Assembly: GCA_015039315.1 (NCBI GenBank)
Contig: WIDE01000004.1
Span: 1 to 64,000 of the forward strand
DNA length: 64,000 bases
Direction of reading: 5' to 3'
Source of the DNA: Clavulina sp. PMI_390
Taxonomy: Eukaryota; Basidiomycota; Agaricomycetes; Cantharellales; Hydnaceae
Shown here: positions 12,501-24,080 of the stretch, piece after piece
Layout of the letters: every line of letters starts with the position of its first letter
Numbering within the stretch: the stretch's first letter is position 1
Notes under the pieces: model-generated
What the model was told of the DNA's origin: nothing
Database searches by the model: none
What the model saw: only the letters and a program-made list of their open reading frames with translations
Made by a program: the position numbers and the translations under genes

Positions 12501-14493
12501 CATAAACGGCGCTCACTCACGATCGAGCGGCGGCGGGGATTATTTTGATTTAAATATATTTCGCCTCGAGTGAGAGACAGGAATAATATGGGAGAGAGAG
12601 AGAAAGAGGGAAAAAATAGAGCACGGCATCGAGGCGGTGAAAGGTGCAAAGCCCCCTTGCGGGACTAGGCCGCTCAAGTGAAGTGAAGTAAGGGGACGGG
12701 ACGATACTGCGGCTCTTTCGTTCTCCTCGCGCTCTTTTTCGCGCGCGAATAAGCGACATAACGGTATATTCCATGCAGGGGAGGGGGGTGTATAGCGAGA
12801 TTAGTGGCCGGTTGTGGGTGAAGCAGGCATGTACTCCACAATTTGCGACACGACGGAGGCCAAGAAGAACTCATAAAGTGCAGAGCAGGGCCATAGCTTA
12901 AAGGCCTAGTGCTGATAATCGAGCGGGGGACCGGCGACCAGGGGGTGTGGCGGTGGAGAAAGAGGAAACTCATCCAGTCGCACGAGCAACTGGCAAGCCA
13001 GAACGTTCTCGGATTTCATTTTTGTATATAAGACGCTCCAGCCACCGACAGCAAGTAGTTTTGCGGGATATGTAGATGACCACGAATGCGGGGAATTGAG
13101 GGAGTGAGTGGGTGGCTCATGATCGATAAGCGAGAGCTAGAGGCTCCGAAAGTGAGTGCGTTGCATGCCTGAGAGAATTGTTTATACATGGATAGAGATA
13201 GATAATGGAGATAGCAGCGCAGTGCCGGCATCATAAAGCCATAACAGAGATTTGCTGTTCCAGGAAAAAGGTACCAAAAAGCGAGTGAGTTGCGCTTGGA
13301 CGAGGTGGGTGGGGACAGATTTTCATGGCGGGCTCAGAATATTTTTCTCGCGGGACCAAAAAGTCAAGAGCGAGAGCGAGAGAGGTGTCGGAGAAAGGAC
13401 AGTGTTGCATGCATCGCACAAGGATCGGCGGAATGTGTGTGGGTGTGCGCGTATGCAGTTTGACTTACTGATTTGTTGTGTGAGTGTGTGCGGAAACGAA
13501 GGATGAGATGACGGGCTCGGAGACTCTCGTGTGGACGGATGATGAAAGAGTGGGGGGCGAGAGACACGGAGGCTGACTGACAGCATTAGTTTTGGATCCA
13601 GCCAGGTGGCCACAAAAGGGAAATTGTATTAGAGAGCATAAGGATGCGCGCAAGGGGAAGGCCATCCAAGTGAGCCGTAAGCGGTAAAAGGGGGGTGGAG
13701 GAGGGGGTTATGATGAGCTGTGTGTGCTACATGGTGAGAGCTGGCGTGTGGGATGACCGTGTGGGCAAGTGAATGAATGTGCCAAGGATGAGCGGTCGGA
13801 GACACGGTTGGCGAAGGAGAGAAATAGGGTGGTGGGCCTCTAGGAGAGTGTATGGGGGATGTGCAGAGGATGCAGGAGTGCAGGTGGACGTTTCATCACA
13901 CTGGGTAGGCGATTGACAGCGTGGGGGGGCATCCGACTTCCCCGAGTCGGAGAGCACAAAGTAGGAGGAGAAGCGGTGATGAATTAGATCATCGCCAGTT
14001 GCCTCATTGGGCGAGAAGCACCCGTGAAAAAGAAGCACGGGGAGGGAATGGGATGAGCGGATGTGGGAGAGGGTAATTCAGTCCGCAGTGGTTTGAATAA
14101 TCAGAAATCAGCGAGAGAAAACGATTCAACTGATTCAACTGATTCAAACGAATTCAACGACGAGTCTGTTACGAACTCTGTTACTTGCGCTGCTCACTTC
14201 TTCTCCCTCTCTCGCTCTCTCTGGTACTTATTACTTTGCAACCGAGCGTATATCTCCTTCGCCCATTTGCTGCTCACTCCCGTTCTCTCCCTCTCTCTCT
14301 CTCAACTCTCCCCCGTGAGCTTCTGCTTCTGCCTTCGACTTCCAGAACCCTCCCCTCTCATCTATCCCCCTCTTCTCTCCTTCCCTCCTCCCCGGGTGTT
14401 GTGCCCGCAAATAAAACAAATCGCCATTAGCATATCACGCTGTCCGCCCAGCGTTCGCCGTCGCCCTCGTCGGCGACACCTCTGCCCCCGTCC
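6502..14493. other. Long stretch of about 8 kb without a supportable gene
   Basis: I see no conserved domain, RNA gene or terminal-repeat element. Open frames here (for example 9800-10381 + and 8429-8839 -) are low-complexity or lack family motifs and plausible splice context. From about 11,870 to 14,080 the + strand is purine-rich with many GA runs. From about 14,180 to 14,420 it becomes strongly pyrimidine-rich, as is common in fungal promoters and leaders. The last kilobase is probably the promoter and leader of the HSF-type gene. A diverged transposon remnant or lineage-specific gene cannot be excluded without homology searches. Confidence 0.5.
14122..14158 (+). repeat. Short tandem repeat, 9-bp unit tgattcaac, about four copies
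   Basis: Three close copies plus a diverged fourth (aaacgaattcaac) lie about 340 bp upstream of the HSF-type start codon. TTC cores recur every 9-10 bp. Heat-shock elements are built of nGAAn units at 5-bp spacing in alternating orientation, which this does not match exactly. A link to autoregulation is speculative. Confidence 0.5.
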
Positions 14494-17400
14494 ATGACTG
14501 ACATCTACCCGGCTCGACCTCTTTCTTCATCAGCCCCATTCTCGCGCCTCCCCTTCGCAAGTTCCAGTGCAGGTGTCACTGCTACCGCGACTGCTGCCGC
14601 TGCTGCATATCCCTATACGCCTGTCGCAGCCCAACAGCAACAATCACAGCATTTTGCCCCTCACCACCACCACCAGCAGCCTCATCACCTGTCCTCCTCG
14701 TCCACCACTCCCTCCTCCGCCATTCCTCCCAGCGGTTACTACACAGCAGCATCAGCAGCTCACGACCTCCCTCCTCTTCCTGACAGCCACTCTCCTCCCT
14801 CCCACGATCAACACTCGCCAGATATGGACAACGGCCTCGACAAGCATGATCCCTCCCGGCCACAGTCTGCAACCTTCCTCACAAAGCTCTACACGTACGT
14901 CTCACCTCCTATTCTTCTACTGCTTCTTGGCTGCTCGCGACCTCGGTTGCCGAATTTGGAGCCTCCCGATTTGTTCTGACATCGTCTCTCTCCCTCTTTT
15001 TGCCTGGACTTCTTCTCAATCTGCACCCGCACTCTTCTCTTGTTCCTCGCCCCTCCTCTCGGACATCCCCCCCTCCCTTGGCTCTTCTCCACGATGCCCA
15101 TCTAATGCAGGCTTCTCGAGAAGCCAGAGTATCAGCATATGATTCGATGGGACCCAAAGGGCGAGCAGATCATTGTCGAGCGCCCAGAACAGCTCGCTCT
15201 CCATGTTCTGCCTAGCATATACCGCCAATCCCGCTTTGCATCGTTTTCGCGCCAACTCAACGTGAGTGTTCTCTATCTGTATTCACTCCATTCAACCTAG
15301 CCTCGTTCCCGCCTGGCCCTCTCCCTCACTCCCCCGCCCTCGATCGTCCCCCGTCTCACATGACACTTTCACCCCATCTCTATAGATCTATGGTTTTATG
15401 CGCAAAGTCAACCTGCGCAACGTCGATCCTGCTATCGATGATCCCGATGCGTCCACCTGGTGTGAGTTGTGCTTTCTTGTGTGCTCGTCGCCGTCTTGGC
15501 TGTCCTTTTTTGCCCATGTGGCACTTTCTCCAAATGTCTCCAAATTATTGATGCACTGACAAATCCCGCTCATAATTTTTTTTATCTGTCGTGTGGTGTG
15601 GCGATTGGCGATTCCCTACGACTACTACTCTCATCATCATCATCACGACCGTATGAAACCCCCATACAATATGATCGCTTCTTCGATTACCCGCATGCCA
15701 CCACCACACCGCACCCACACGCCTTTTCTCTCACTTCATTCGCACCCGCAATTCCGCACATCTGCTCCTCTGCAATGCATGTGTCCGTTGGGAAACGTTC
15801 CCAACAGCCCATCCGAGCCTGAATCGCCATTCCCCTCCCGAAATGGTCGCAAACTTCAAACGACGTGTGCCGCCCCGCCCACCCAAGAGCAAACGGCGCT
15901 CAGAAGAGCAGCAGCAGCAGCAACAGCAACAACAGCTGGCCTCGTCGTCGTCCAAGCTCATGGGCGCCAATAAGCTCCCCTCCCTCAGCTCAGGCATGCC
16001 CTCGTCTTCTTCTGGCGGTCTGTCGATGGATGGTTCGACACATTATGGCTCGCTGCAGCCCGTCATTCCACCTGGCGGAGGCGGGGACAAATGGTCGCAC
16101 TCGTACAGTCGCAATGCACTCCCTCCGCTGTCGATTCCTGGGTCTTCGAACGATCTCTCCCAGTCCCAATCTGCTTACAGTGCTGGCCCGAGCGCAACGA
16201 GCCGGTACGGGGGTATCCACCCTATTACCCCCACCGATGACCCAGCGGCGGCCGCGGGCATCGTCTACGGCGGTGGAGGCGCAAGTGCTGGCCCAGACGG
16301 CTACCCGCCACATCATGCTGCGCTCGCAGCCATGGGCGTGAGCACCTCCACGCCATTCACGACAACGAGCACGGGCTGGACACCCGTGAGTGCCACGGGG
16401 CCTGGTGGCGGGGGATTCGATCCGTCCCCAACGCCCCCAGGCTCTGCGCACGGTCACCACGCCCATGCGTTCGGGCATGGCCATGCACACGGGCACCATC
16501 ATCACTCGCAACTCCCCCCGCTCAATACGGGAGCCTCGAGCAGCGGCTCGCTCTCCAACTTGCTCAATCATGGTAACGGTGCGCGGAGTCCCCCACAACA
16601 CCACCTTGCTTCGACCTACCCCTCGCAATACGGAAGCACCCTTGGCCAGTCCGTCTCCAGAGGCCCTGCATCACCTAGCGCGACGGCTGCTTCGCTATCT
16701 CGGCCCACAACTGGATACTCCATCTCGTCCTCTGCGCACCCGAACAACAGTGCATATTCGCAACAGCAAAGCCCAATTGATTTCCAGCACCCTGCTTCTG
16801 CCTACGGGACGTTCATCTCGCGCTCGCGCCCAACTTCTAGCTCTGGCCCGCCGATCAGTGCTGTCGGAGGAGGCCCAGGCGTGATCAGGAGGATGCCGTC
16901 GACGAGGGAGCACAGTATGATGAGCTCTATGCCCTACCCTGCACCCTACCAGAGGCATCACAATTCTACCACTGGCGCTGCCAATACGACGGCAACTGCT
17001 GGTGCTGGAAACGGGTTTGGAGATGATGGTTCGGCGGACTACGCTGCGGCGAGTCGTCCGATGACTGCGCCAAGCCAACAGGCTAATCCGGTCGGACAGC
17101 GAATGCGAAGCTTCACGACCAACGCGTCATTCTCTAACACTCCAGGCATGGGTGGCATGTCAAGCCCGAGTGCCGGTGGAGTCCCGAACATTGGGTCTTC
17201 CATGCGGGCCTCGGCCGGTTATGCATACCCAGGAGCGTCTACTGCTGCTACCCAAGGAGGGTTCCAATCGCCCTCGTCCTATCCTTCTGCTACTTCCTCG
17301 TCGCAAGCGCAGGGCGGAGGACAGCAGCACCTCACGCTCTTGACATCGGGCTTTCCCACTCCTCCCTCGAGTTCATCCGCTTCGAACGTGAACAGCGCGT

Positions 17401-18139
17401 ACGATCACCACCACCAAGCGAGCACTCCCACCCCAGCAACGGCTGCCCAGCACCAGTATTCCCACCACAGCCACAATAACCATCAGCAGCCGCATCCGCC
17501 CTCCTCGTCATCAGGATACCCCTCCCACCACAACCACAACCAGAACAACCATTCTTCACAGCATCATACTGCTGCTCATACGCCGATTTCCCCGACCGCT
17601 ACGTTCGCGTATACCGTCTCTGGCCTCGGCCCTCCGCCCGGTACAGCCGGTGGTGGAGCTGGTACGGGCACCGCGCCGTCAACATCTGCCGGTGGGGGTG
17701 GAGGCGAGTTTGCGTACACGGTCCCGATGCCTGGGTCGAGCCATGGGTATCATCACCAGGTGCCGCCTACCACTGGAGGAGCTGGGGGTTCAAGGCCTGG
17801 GACCGGCGTGAGTGTGGGAGGAGCTGCTACTGGTTTCGACTTTGCCACTGGCGGTGATAGTTCTGATGGATTGACTCCTAATGGGAATGGTGCGACTGGT
17901 ATGGATACTGGTCTCGTTGGAGGCGACGATTATACTGGGTTGGTGCACCAGAATGGCGCGGACCACCAGCAAGATTGTAAGTGTTTGATCGTTTCCTCGC
18001 CATCTGCTTGCTTGCGCCATCACTTTGCAAGGCTTGAATACCATTCGCTAAATTTTCCGTCAATCTATTCCTAGATCTTGGAGCCTCTATGCACAATCAT
18101 GGCGAACGACCCACGTCTAGCTCGTCCCATTCTCAATAG
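14494..18139 (+). CDS. HSF-type DNA-binding transcription factor with long low-complexity tail
   Basis: Nuclear transcription factor of 953 residues in five exons: 14494-14894, 15111-15261, 15386-15461, 15808-17976 and 18075-18139. After a Ser/Gln/His-rich N-terminus, an HSF-type winged-helix domain spans about residues 127-235. Landmarks are FLTKLYT, the recognition-helix region FASFSRQLNIYGF, MRKVNLRN and NRHSPPEMVANFKRRVPPR. A polyglutamine tract and about 700 residues rich in Ser, Gly, Pro, Thr and His follow, including a His cluster (HAHAFGHGHAHGHHHH). No heptad-repeat HR-A/B zipper is visible after the DNA-binding domain, so this is probably an HSF-like regulator, perhaps nearer fungal Sfl1/Skn7-type factors than canonical Hsf1; I cannot decide which. 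Start is the first in-frame ATG after a CT-rich leader; the C-terminus ends TSSSSHSQ. Target genes cannot be read from the sequence. Confidence 0.92.
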
Positions 18140-21100
18140 CGCGCGGACGAGCGCATGTGGATAGACCGACAAAAATCTGCCACCAAAAAAGCCACCCAAT
18201 AAGTTATCCTCTCTCCGCTCTCGTAACTTCCGGCGAACCAATATCTCTCGGCTGGATTGATCTTCCTCTGTTGTTTTCCTTTTTTTCTTTTCCGGTCTCG
18301 TTACATTTAACTATGGTCCTGGAAGGACGGACAATTTTCTCTATTGGCTCTCTGTCTGCTCGAAATTTCTTGGTTTCCTATCCGCTTTTATCGTTCACAC
18401 CCCCACCTCCGCTCTCGCTTACGGCTTGTGTATCGCAAAAATGCTTTCTCTGTCCCCTGTCTCATCGTTTGCTCCCGCGCACTCCACTGACCCTGTCGCT
18501 ATCTATCTCCCCTCTTCCACACATCATCTTGATCATCCATGTCATGCCATCCTCTCACCTCATGTTTTCCTTTTTCGTTCTGCCTGCATCTCACCCAATG
18601 GACAATGCAAGCGTCACACCCTGTGTCTTTATCTCACTATATCCCCCACCATATCGTCTCATCATGCTCACGCAGAGGCGTTGATTCCACCGCATCAAGA
18701 CAATTGGTTATCTATCTATATCCCTCGCCGCGCCTCCTCTATCTATTAGGGTGTCGTAACTAGACTCCTCTCCCATTGTTGTACTCGTTTCTGAATATCC
18801 AAAAATCTTTGTTTGCATTGGGGAAATTGTGAAGGGTTGTGACCCTCTGAATCAAGTTTATTGTGTGATCTGCGGAGAGAGCAAGGAGACAAGGATATGG
18901 GACTGCCAATCCGTTCTCATGTCAATCAAAAAGTGAAAGATGGTCCATCTACACGTGGATATAGCACGCTGCACTCTGCACAAAATTGTACTCCTCTCTG
19001 ATGCTGTGCTTGCCTACTGGAAACCGCAGCTATTCGCGTCAACAATGAAGCATACACGTTGCTTCCCCTAACAGTTATCAAGGAGCGTCGTGACAATCGC
19101 CAATCGCCTGCAGCATAGTAATTAGCATCTTATGGTAACAAATTGATGAGTACTACCATATGCATGTTGTATACAAGTTGGCAGGAGAGGGGTGCTCCTG
19201 GTATTGATGCCGCTTGGCAGCAGGGTGTTGGTGGATCGGCCGAATCGGGAGCACTAGCCCAGCATCATAGGAGAAAGCCTAGAGGAAAAAAGTGGGGTCT
19301 TCATTACGCTGAATGGTGCACGCACGGTCAGATCATATCGGGGGCAGCCCCTCTCCCCCCTCTGCGTGAAATATGCTGCGGGATTCTAGAGTGGGGGTAC
19401 CGTAATTATGACATATCATAATATAATAGATTGGGGCTAGAGTTGTTTCGCCGGTTAGACACTTACTACGTGGCCACCCCCTCTCCCTCCACACGTATCA
19501 ACTATTGCTAGTATTAGTGTGATAATGAGCGTCCGTCCTCCACCGTCACCGCCACCACGCATCAGTGCACCCGCATCGATTTCCTGGAAAATACAGTTTC
19601 CGCATGCATACATGTACATATATATGTGTCAACGTACACCCTTTCCCCACCATTACCATTATAGCGGATTTCCCCATTGGCGATACAAACTTCCGATCTT
19701 CGCCCAGATGGGATCTGGCCTCGGACGCGTGCGCGAGGGGGCTTGGCTGTTCTGGAAGACAGGAGAAATATATGGGACGGCGTTCCAGCCAATCTTGGTC
19801 CCATCGTAATTCTTGGGGGAGTCTAACGCATACCGTGGCGTGGCTGTGGGTCTGTCGATCAAGCCGTTCGGTGAGAGAGGGTGGTGGGAAGTGTGGGATT
19901 CATTCATTTGGACATGGCATTTCCAAAAACCATCCATGAGCAAAAGTGAGCGAGTGAATGACGGGTAGTGAACTATTATCACGTGCTTGAATCAAAAGGA
20001 GGATCGAATCTTCGGACCGGAGGGCAGAAAAACCGTCGAGTGGTGAGACCTCCAAGACGGGAAGAGAGTGACCCAGAAATCAGTGCGGAGTGGCAAAGCG
20101 TTGTTCAATGCGACGACCGGCGTCCAATCCTGGCAGAACCTGCACCCGGTAGCCCAAAAAAGAAAAACACGACCAGGCCTCTCCAATGACGGGTGTTCAA
20201 CCGCAAAATGCTGCATGCAAAATTGCGTGGACGAAATAAAAAAATTCGCAATCCATGGTGGGCGTGTAGGTGCGCGCGCGTGCAGTGTGTATTGATTTGT
20301 CGAGTTATGGAGACCCCGGTGCCAGCAGGAGCACGCATGAAGGTCTCAATTGTGCCGTAAAGCATGAAATGCCACCCGAGCTCGGAGGAAGTGCCGCTGA
20401 TTTGAAATACCCTCCGAGATGACTGGGACATAATGTGAGTTGAGGCGCGTACGAGATTTTCTCGTACGCTCACATGTACATCACCACGCGTGGGTGGTGC
20501 ATTCAACTTGATTGCTGTATATCGGCAACGATCGATCGAGCCATCTCAGGTCCATTTGCGGTACATTTCGTTACTCAGCGTCCAGTCTGTCCGTTATAGG
20601 ATGAATCATTATAGAATGAATCGCAGCCATCTATGAATGACAGTGAGTCAGCACAACATAAACGACACACTAAGCATGACAAGGAAGAAAACCACATGGT
20701 GCAACCCGCTCAATGGTAATACGCTATGCGCATGACGCCTAACTGATAATTGGATCCATCCCCGCCATTGTTCTGGAAGCTCTCCCAGTCACCGATCAGA
20801 TAAGCTTCAGTCCCGACGTTTTCTTCTGTTCGCGACCTCTTCGCGTCCCAGTGGATTTCATAATCGACGACCTTGTCAAGCAGTAGCAGAAAATAAAAAG
20901 ATAGTCCGTCCCATGCATGCGCATACCGGGTGACTTTGCAGACGAACGGGGCGTTGCGAGTTCAGCCAGGCATGCGGACTCTTGCGGCCACAAGCGCCGA
21001 ACAAGCCTCACACCACTGGCCAGTAGCACAGATGAACTCGCATGGGTTCGAGTCATATCCCGATTGTTGGATGATATCGAGCTAGCTCTGCATATCCAGC

Positions 21101-22145
21101 ATGCGGAGGAAGCGGTAACGAGCGAATGAGATCATGGATGTTTGAGCCGGAAAAATCGGCTGACGGCTGAAATAGTACCGAACACTTGATTGCTCTTTCC
21201 GAGTCATCTCTCTTTGCAATTCGGAGTGATAACCGAGGAGAAGATTCTGTGATTTTCACAGCTCTTCAGCGGCCCATTCGCCTAGCAATGAAAGACTAGG
21301 CTCGTCCGCATCGGAAGTCTCGATAGGGGACAAACGGTTTTCCGGTACTGCGAGGAAAGCTGAGATTAAACTTGAGCGACGAGGAAACACGAGATGCTGG
21401 TTCCAAGGGCTGCGTCGGCTACTTCAGGGGAAAGCGTACTTATCTCTCTGACGCAATTAGCGTCAAATATGAGGAATGTGGCCGCTAAACTTCACTAGGC
21501 GTGAGGGCGTCATTCATAGACCGGGCCCACGGTTAGGCTTCAAGCCTTGCCTGAGAGGAATCGGACATTCAAAAAGAAACCCCAGGCTTAATAAGATTTG
21601 AAAGGGGTTATGCCTTAAGCGATCGGTAGGGTGGATGTAGCTGTCAGGTAAACCGCACGTTCACAGGTAGATTTGAGCGTTCGCAAGGCTATAGAAGGCC
21701 ACAATAGCAATCCGCCTGAGAGAAAACGGTCGAGAGACATTTCAGATAGCTATCATAGGAATGCCTGTCAGTTTCAAGTGGATGAGGGAGGCAGTAGAAT
21801 AGGGATCTTGCAACCACAGCCACTAAGAAACGCCAATCCAAACAACCTGACCTTATCACGATAGATAACTGAAGGTGCGACTCGCTTGCCGAATACAGCC
21901 TAAAGTTCAAGCTTCTTATCATATTACCTATGCTCAGTCCGCATTTCAGCGAGGCACTCAACTTCACAACAAACTTTGGGCAGCTGGTAAGACTTTCAGC
22001 AACCTTGGCTTCAGTGCTCCCAAATATGCAGGATCAGATTCCCACTATGCTACATCAAATGGAGTACAAAATTACACGAAGGTTGTGAAGCATCCCAAAC
22101 ACCACAAAGAGGAACAGCTCGCTGGTAATATGGCTGCTACAGTGT
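18140..22145. other. Intergenic region of about 4 kb without a supportable gene
   Basis: It lies between two convergent genes, the HSF-type factor and GH5 copy 3. The first 650 bp are pyrimidine-rich and probably 3' UTR. I see no domain-bearing frame, tRNA, rRNA or transposon terminal repeats. Short frames present are unrelated to known families. Confidence 0.5.
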
Positions 22146-24080
22146 TCATGGCGCGTAGAGCTTGAAGGCCTGGGAGAGGAGCGTGGTATCAGTCCACGTC
22201 GAGCCGCTCTTGGTCGGTGTAAGAGTCAGGGTGTAGGTAGAGTCGAACGACCCAGCCGACCAACCAACATATCCCAAAAAGACTAGCGAAAGAAAAACGC
22301 TTATCAGTGTAGTCCTGTGACAGTCATCGATCTGCGGAAGCTGAGCTCACCATCGGAGTTCTTGCTAATGAAAGAGAGCTGCGAGTTGAGGTATGTGACA
22401 CATGAAGAGGTGTTACCTCCACCAGTCTCAGTGTTGATCGCTTTACGGCCGTTGCATCGCAGCCACGCTGCAAGGGGAGCGAAGGCACTAGAGACGTTGT
22501 CCGTTACACAGGTAGAGGAGGTACCAGAGTTGTCCGAGTCAAGGTACTGCGCACGACGGGTTTACTGAGCTCTCTACCAAAAAATGTGACGTTCGCTGAC
22601 TGAGAGCAGCGTACCTTGTGCACGTCAAAGATGAGATTGGTGAAGCTTCCATCAGGGTTCTTCACGGTGCTCAGAGCCGCAGCAGAACCGTCGCTGAGGA
22701 ATGTGCCTGCAGAGGTCCAGTCGTTACCTGGGAGGAGGATCATCTGTGATGTCGCGCCAGCATTACGGATGGCAGTGACCACGAGTTGGACGGTTGCAGC
22801 CCATGTCTATAGAGGGGGAGTTTTCGTCCAAAAGCAACGCATAGTGTAAGCGACATAGGGGCCGGATGACGAGGAACAAATTCTAGAACGTACGGTGATA
22901 GAAGGAACGTCGTGCGGCTCGTTCATGATGCCAAATACGACTTTGCTCTGTGATTTGTACTTTGTAGCCAGCTGCGTCCAGAGACTGACGAACTGGTCAT
23001 TTGATGGTCCGCCCTGTCCAATAATGCCACCGTTCCACTGGATAGGAGTGAACGAGAAGGATATTCCAAAATGGAATCAATCTCCTGCCTAAATCTTTCA
23101 ACATTGCATCAAGGGAGAAAGGGACGTACGCGAGCGTAGTTGTGAATATCAATGATGCAGTATGCTCCCGTGCCCAGGCATCCTTGCACGAGTTGGTCGT
23201 ACGTCGCAGATTTGGTAGAGTCAAGGGTACCACCTAGGTTCCCATTTACGAGATATTGCCACCCCACCGGCAGCCTGAAAATGTTGAAATGGTCGTCCTG
23301 CGGTACGCGATAGGCATTAGTGGGCTATGAAGCCCTCTGATCACAGTAATACGTGTGTCTGGCCCCACTCACATTGACAAAGTGTTGCATCTGCCCAATG
23401 CCATCTGGGTTGCCCAAGCTTGCCAGAGGAGGGTACGGGCCATTCGTACCGGTCTGTTGGCAGGTCCCATCCGTACCACATCCGAAATCGAAGCCCGCAA
23501 TGTTCACACCCGCGTAGGCTACCTTCCCAGCACCAGAAGCTGGGGTAGAGCACGCGGCGCCCGTAGCGGTGCTCGTGGCAGATCCGCTAGTCGTGGTACT
23601 AGCCTTGGTTGTAGTGGTGGGGTTTCCTCCAGAGCCACCGGTGGTCGTGCCAGAGCCTGAGGGGAGACCTGAATGTTTGGGCCGTTGGTATGTTGCTCAA
23701 ATATCCTAAGATTGGTAGGTTTGACCAAAGAGACATACATTGGTAATAATCTATCAAGATCATAATGTGAGTTTCCGCAATGCAGTGCCATTGCTGCATC
23801 TCATGGCCTACTCACAAGCATTGATCACTGTGCAAACATAGGGCGAATCACAGGTCGTGGAGCCCGAGTAGCCAATCCCGCCACCTGAGAGCCATGAAAG
23901 CAAAAGGGGAGGCGAAATTTATTCACATGCACGAATTCAGACGATATGGCTCATGATATCGAATTTGCCCAATGAGTAAGCAAAAATCCACGTACATTGT
24001 CCATATTCAGCGACAGCGTTGACTCCTGCAGCCAGAGCGAGGGCGCCGGCAACGGCGGCCGAAGTATGTAAATTCTTCAT
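22146..24080 (-). CDS. GH5 (subfamily 5-like) endoglucanase with N-terminal CBM1, copy 3, inverted
   Basis: Secreted cellulose endo-hydrolase, complete in nine exons: 24080-23996, 23884-23816, 23750-23739, 23668-23373, 23297-23130, 23037-22894, 22806-22615, 22546-22351 and 22282-22146. These give 432 residues with consistent phase. The start opens a clear signal peptide (MKNLHTSAAVAGALALAAG). CBM1 follows (YGQCGGIGYSGSTTC ... INAYYYQC), then a Gly/Thr/Ser linker of about 40 residues. The GH5 barrel has its acid/base Glu near 250 (FGIMNEPHDV) and nucleophile near 362 (NTETGGGN). Intron positions match copies 1 and 2, including the 12-nt exon, so all three share an ancestor. The C-terminus ends FKLYAP and lacks the ATVSPQK tail of the tandem pair. 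A TATA box lies about 85 bp upstream. Confidence 0.95.
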
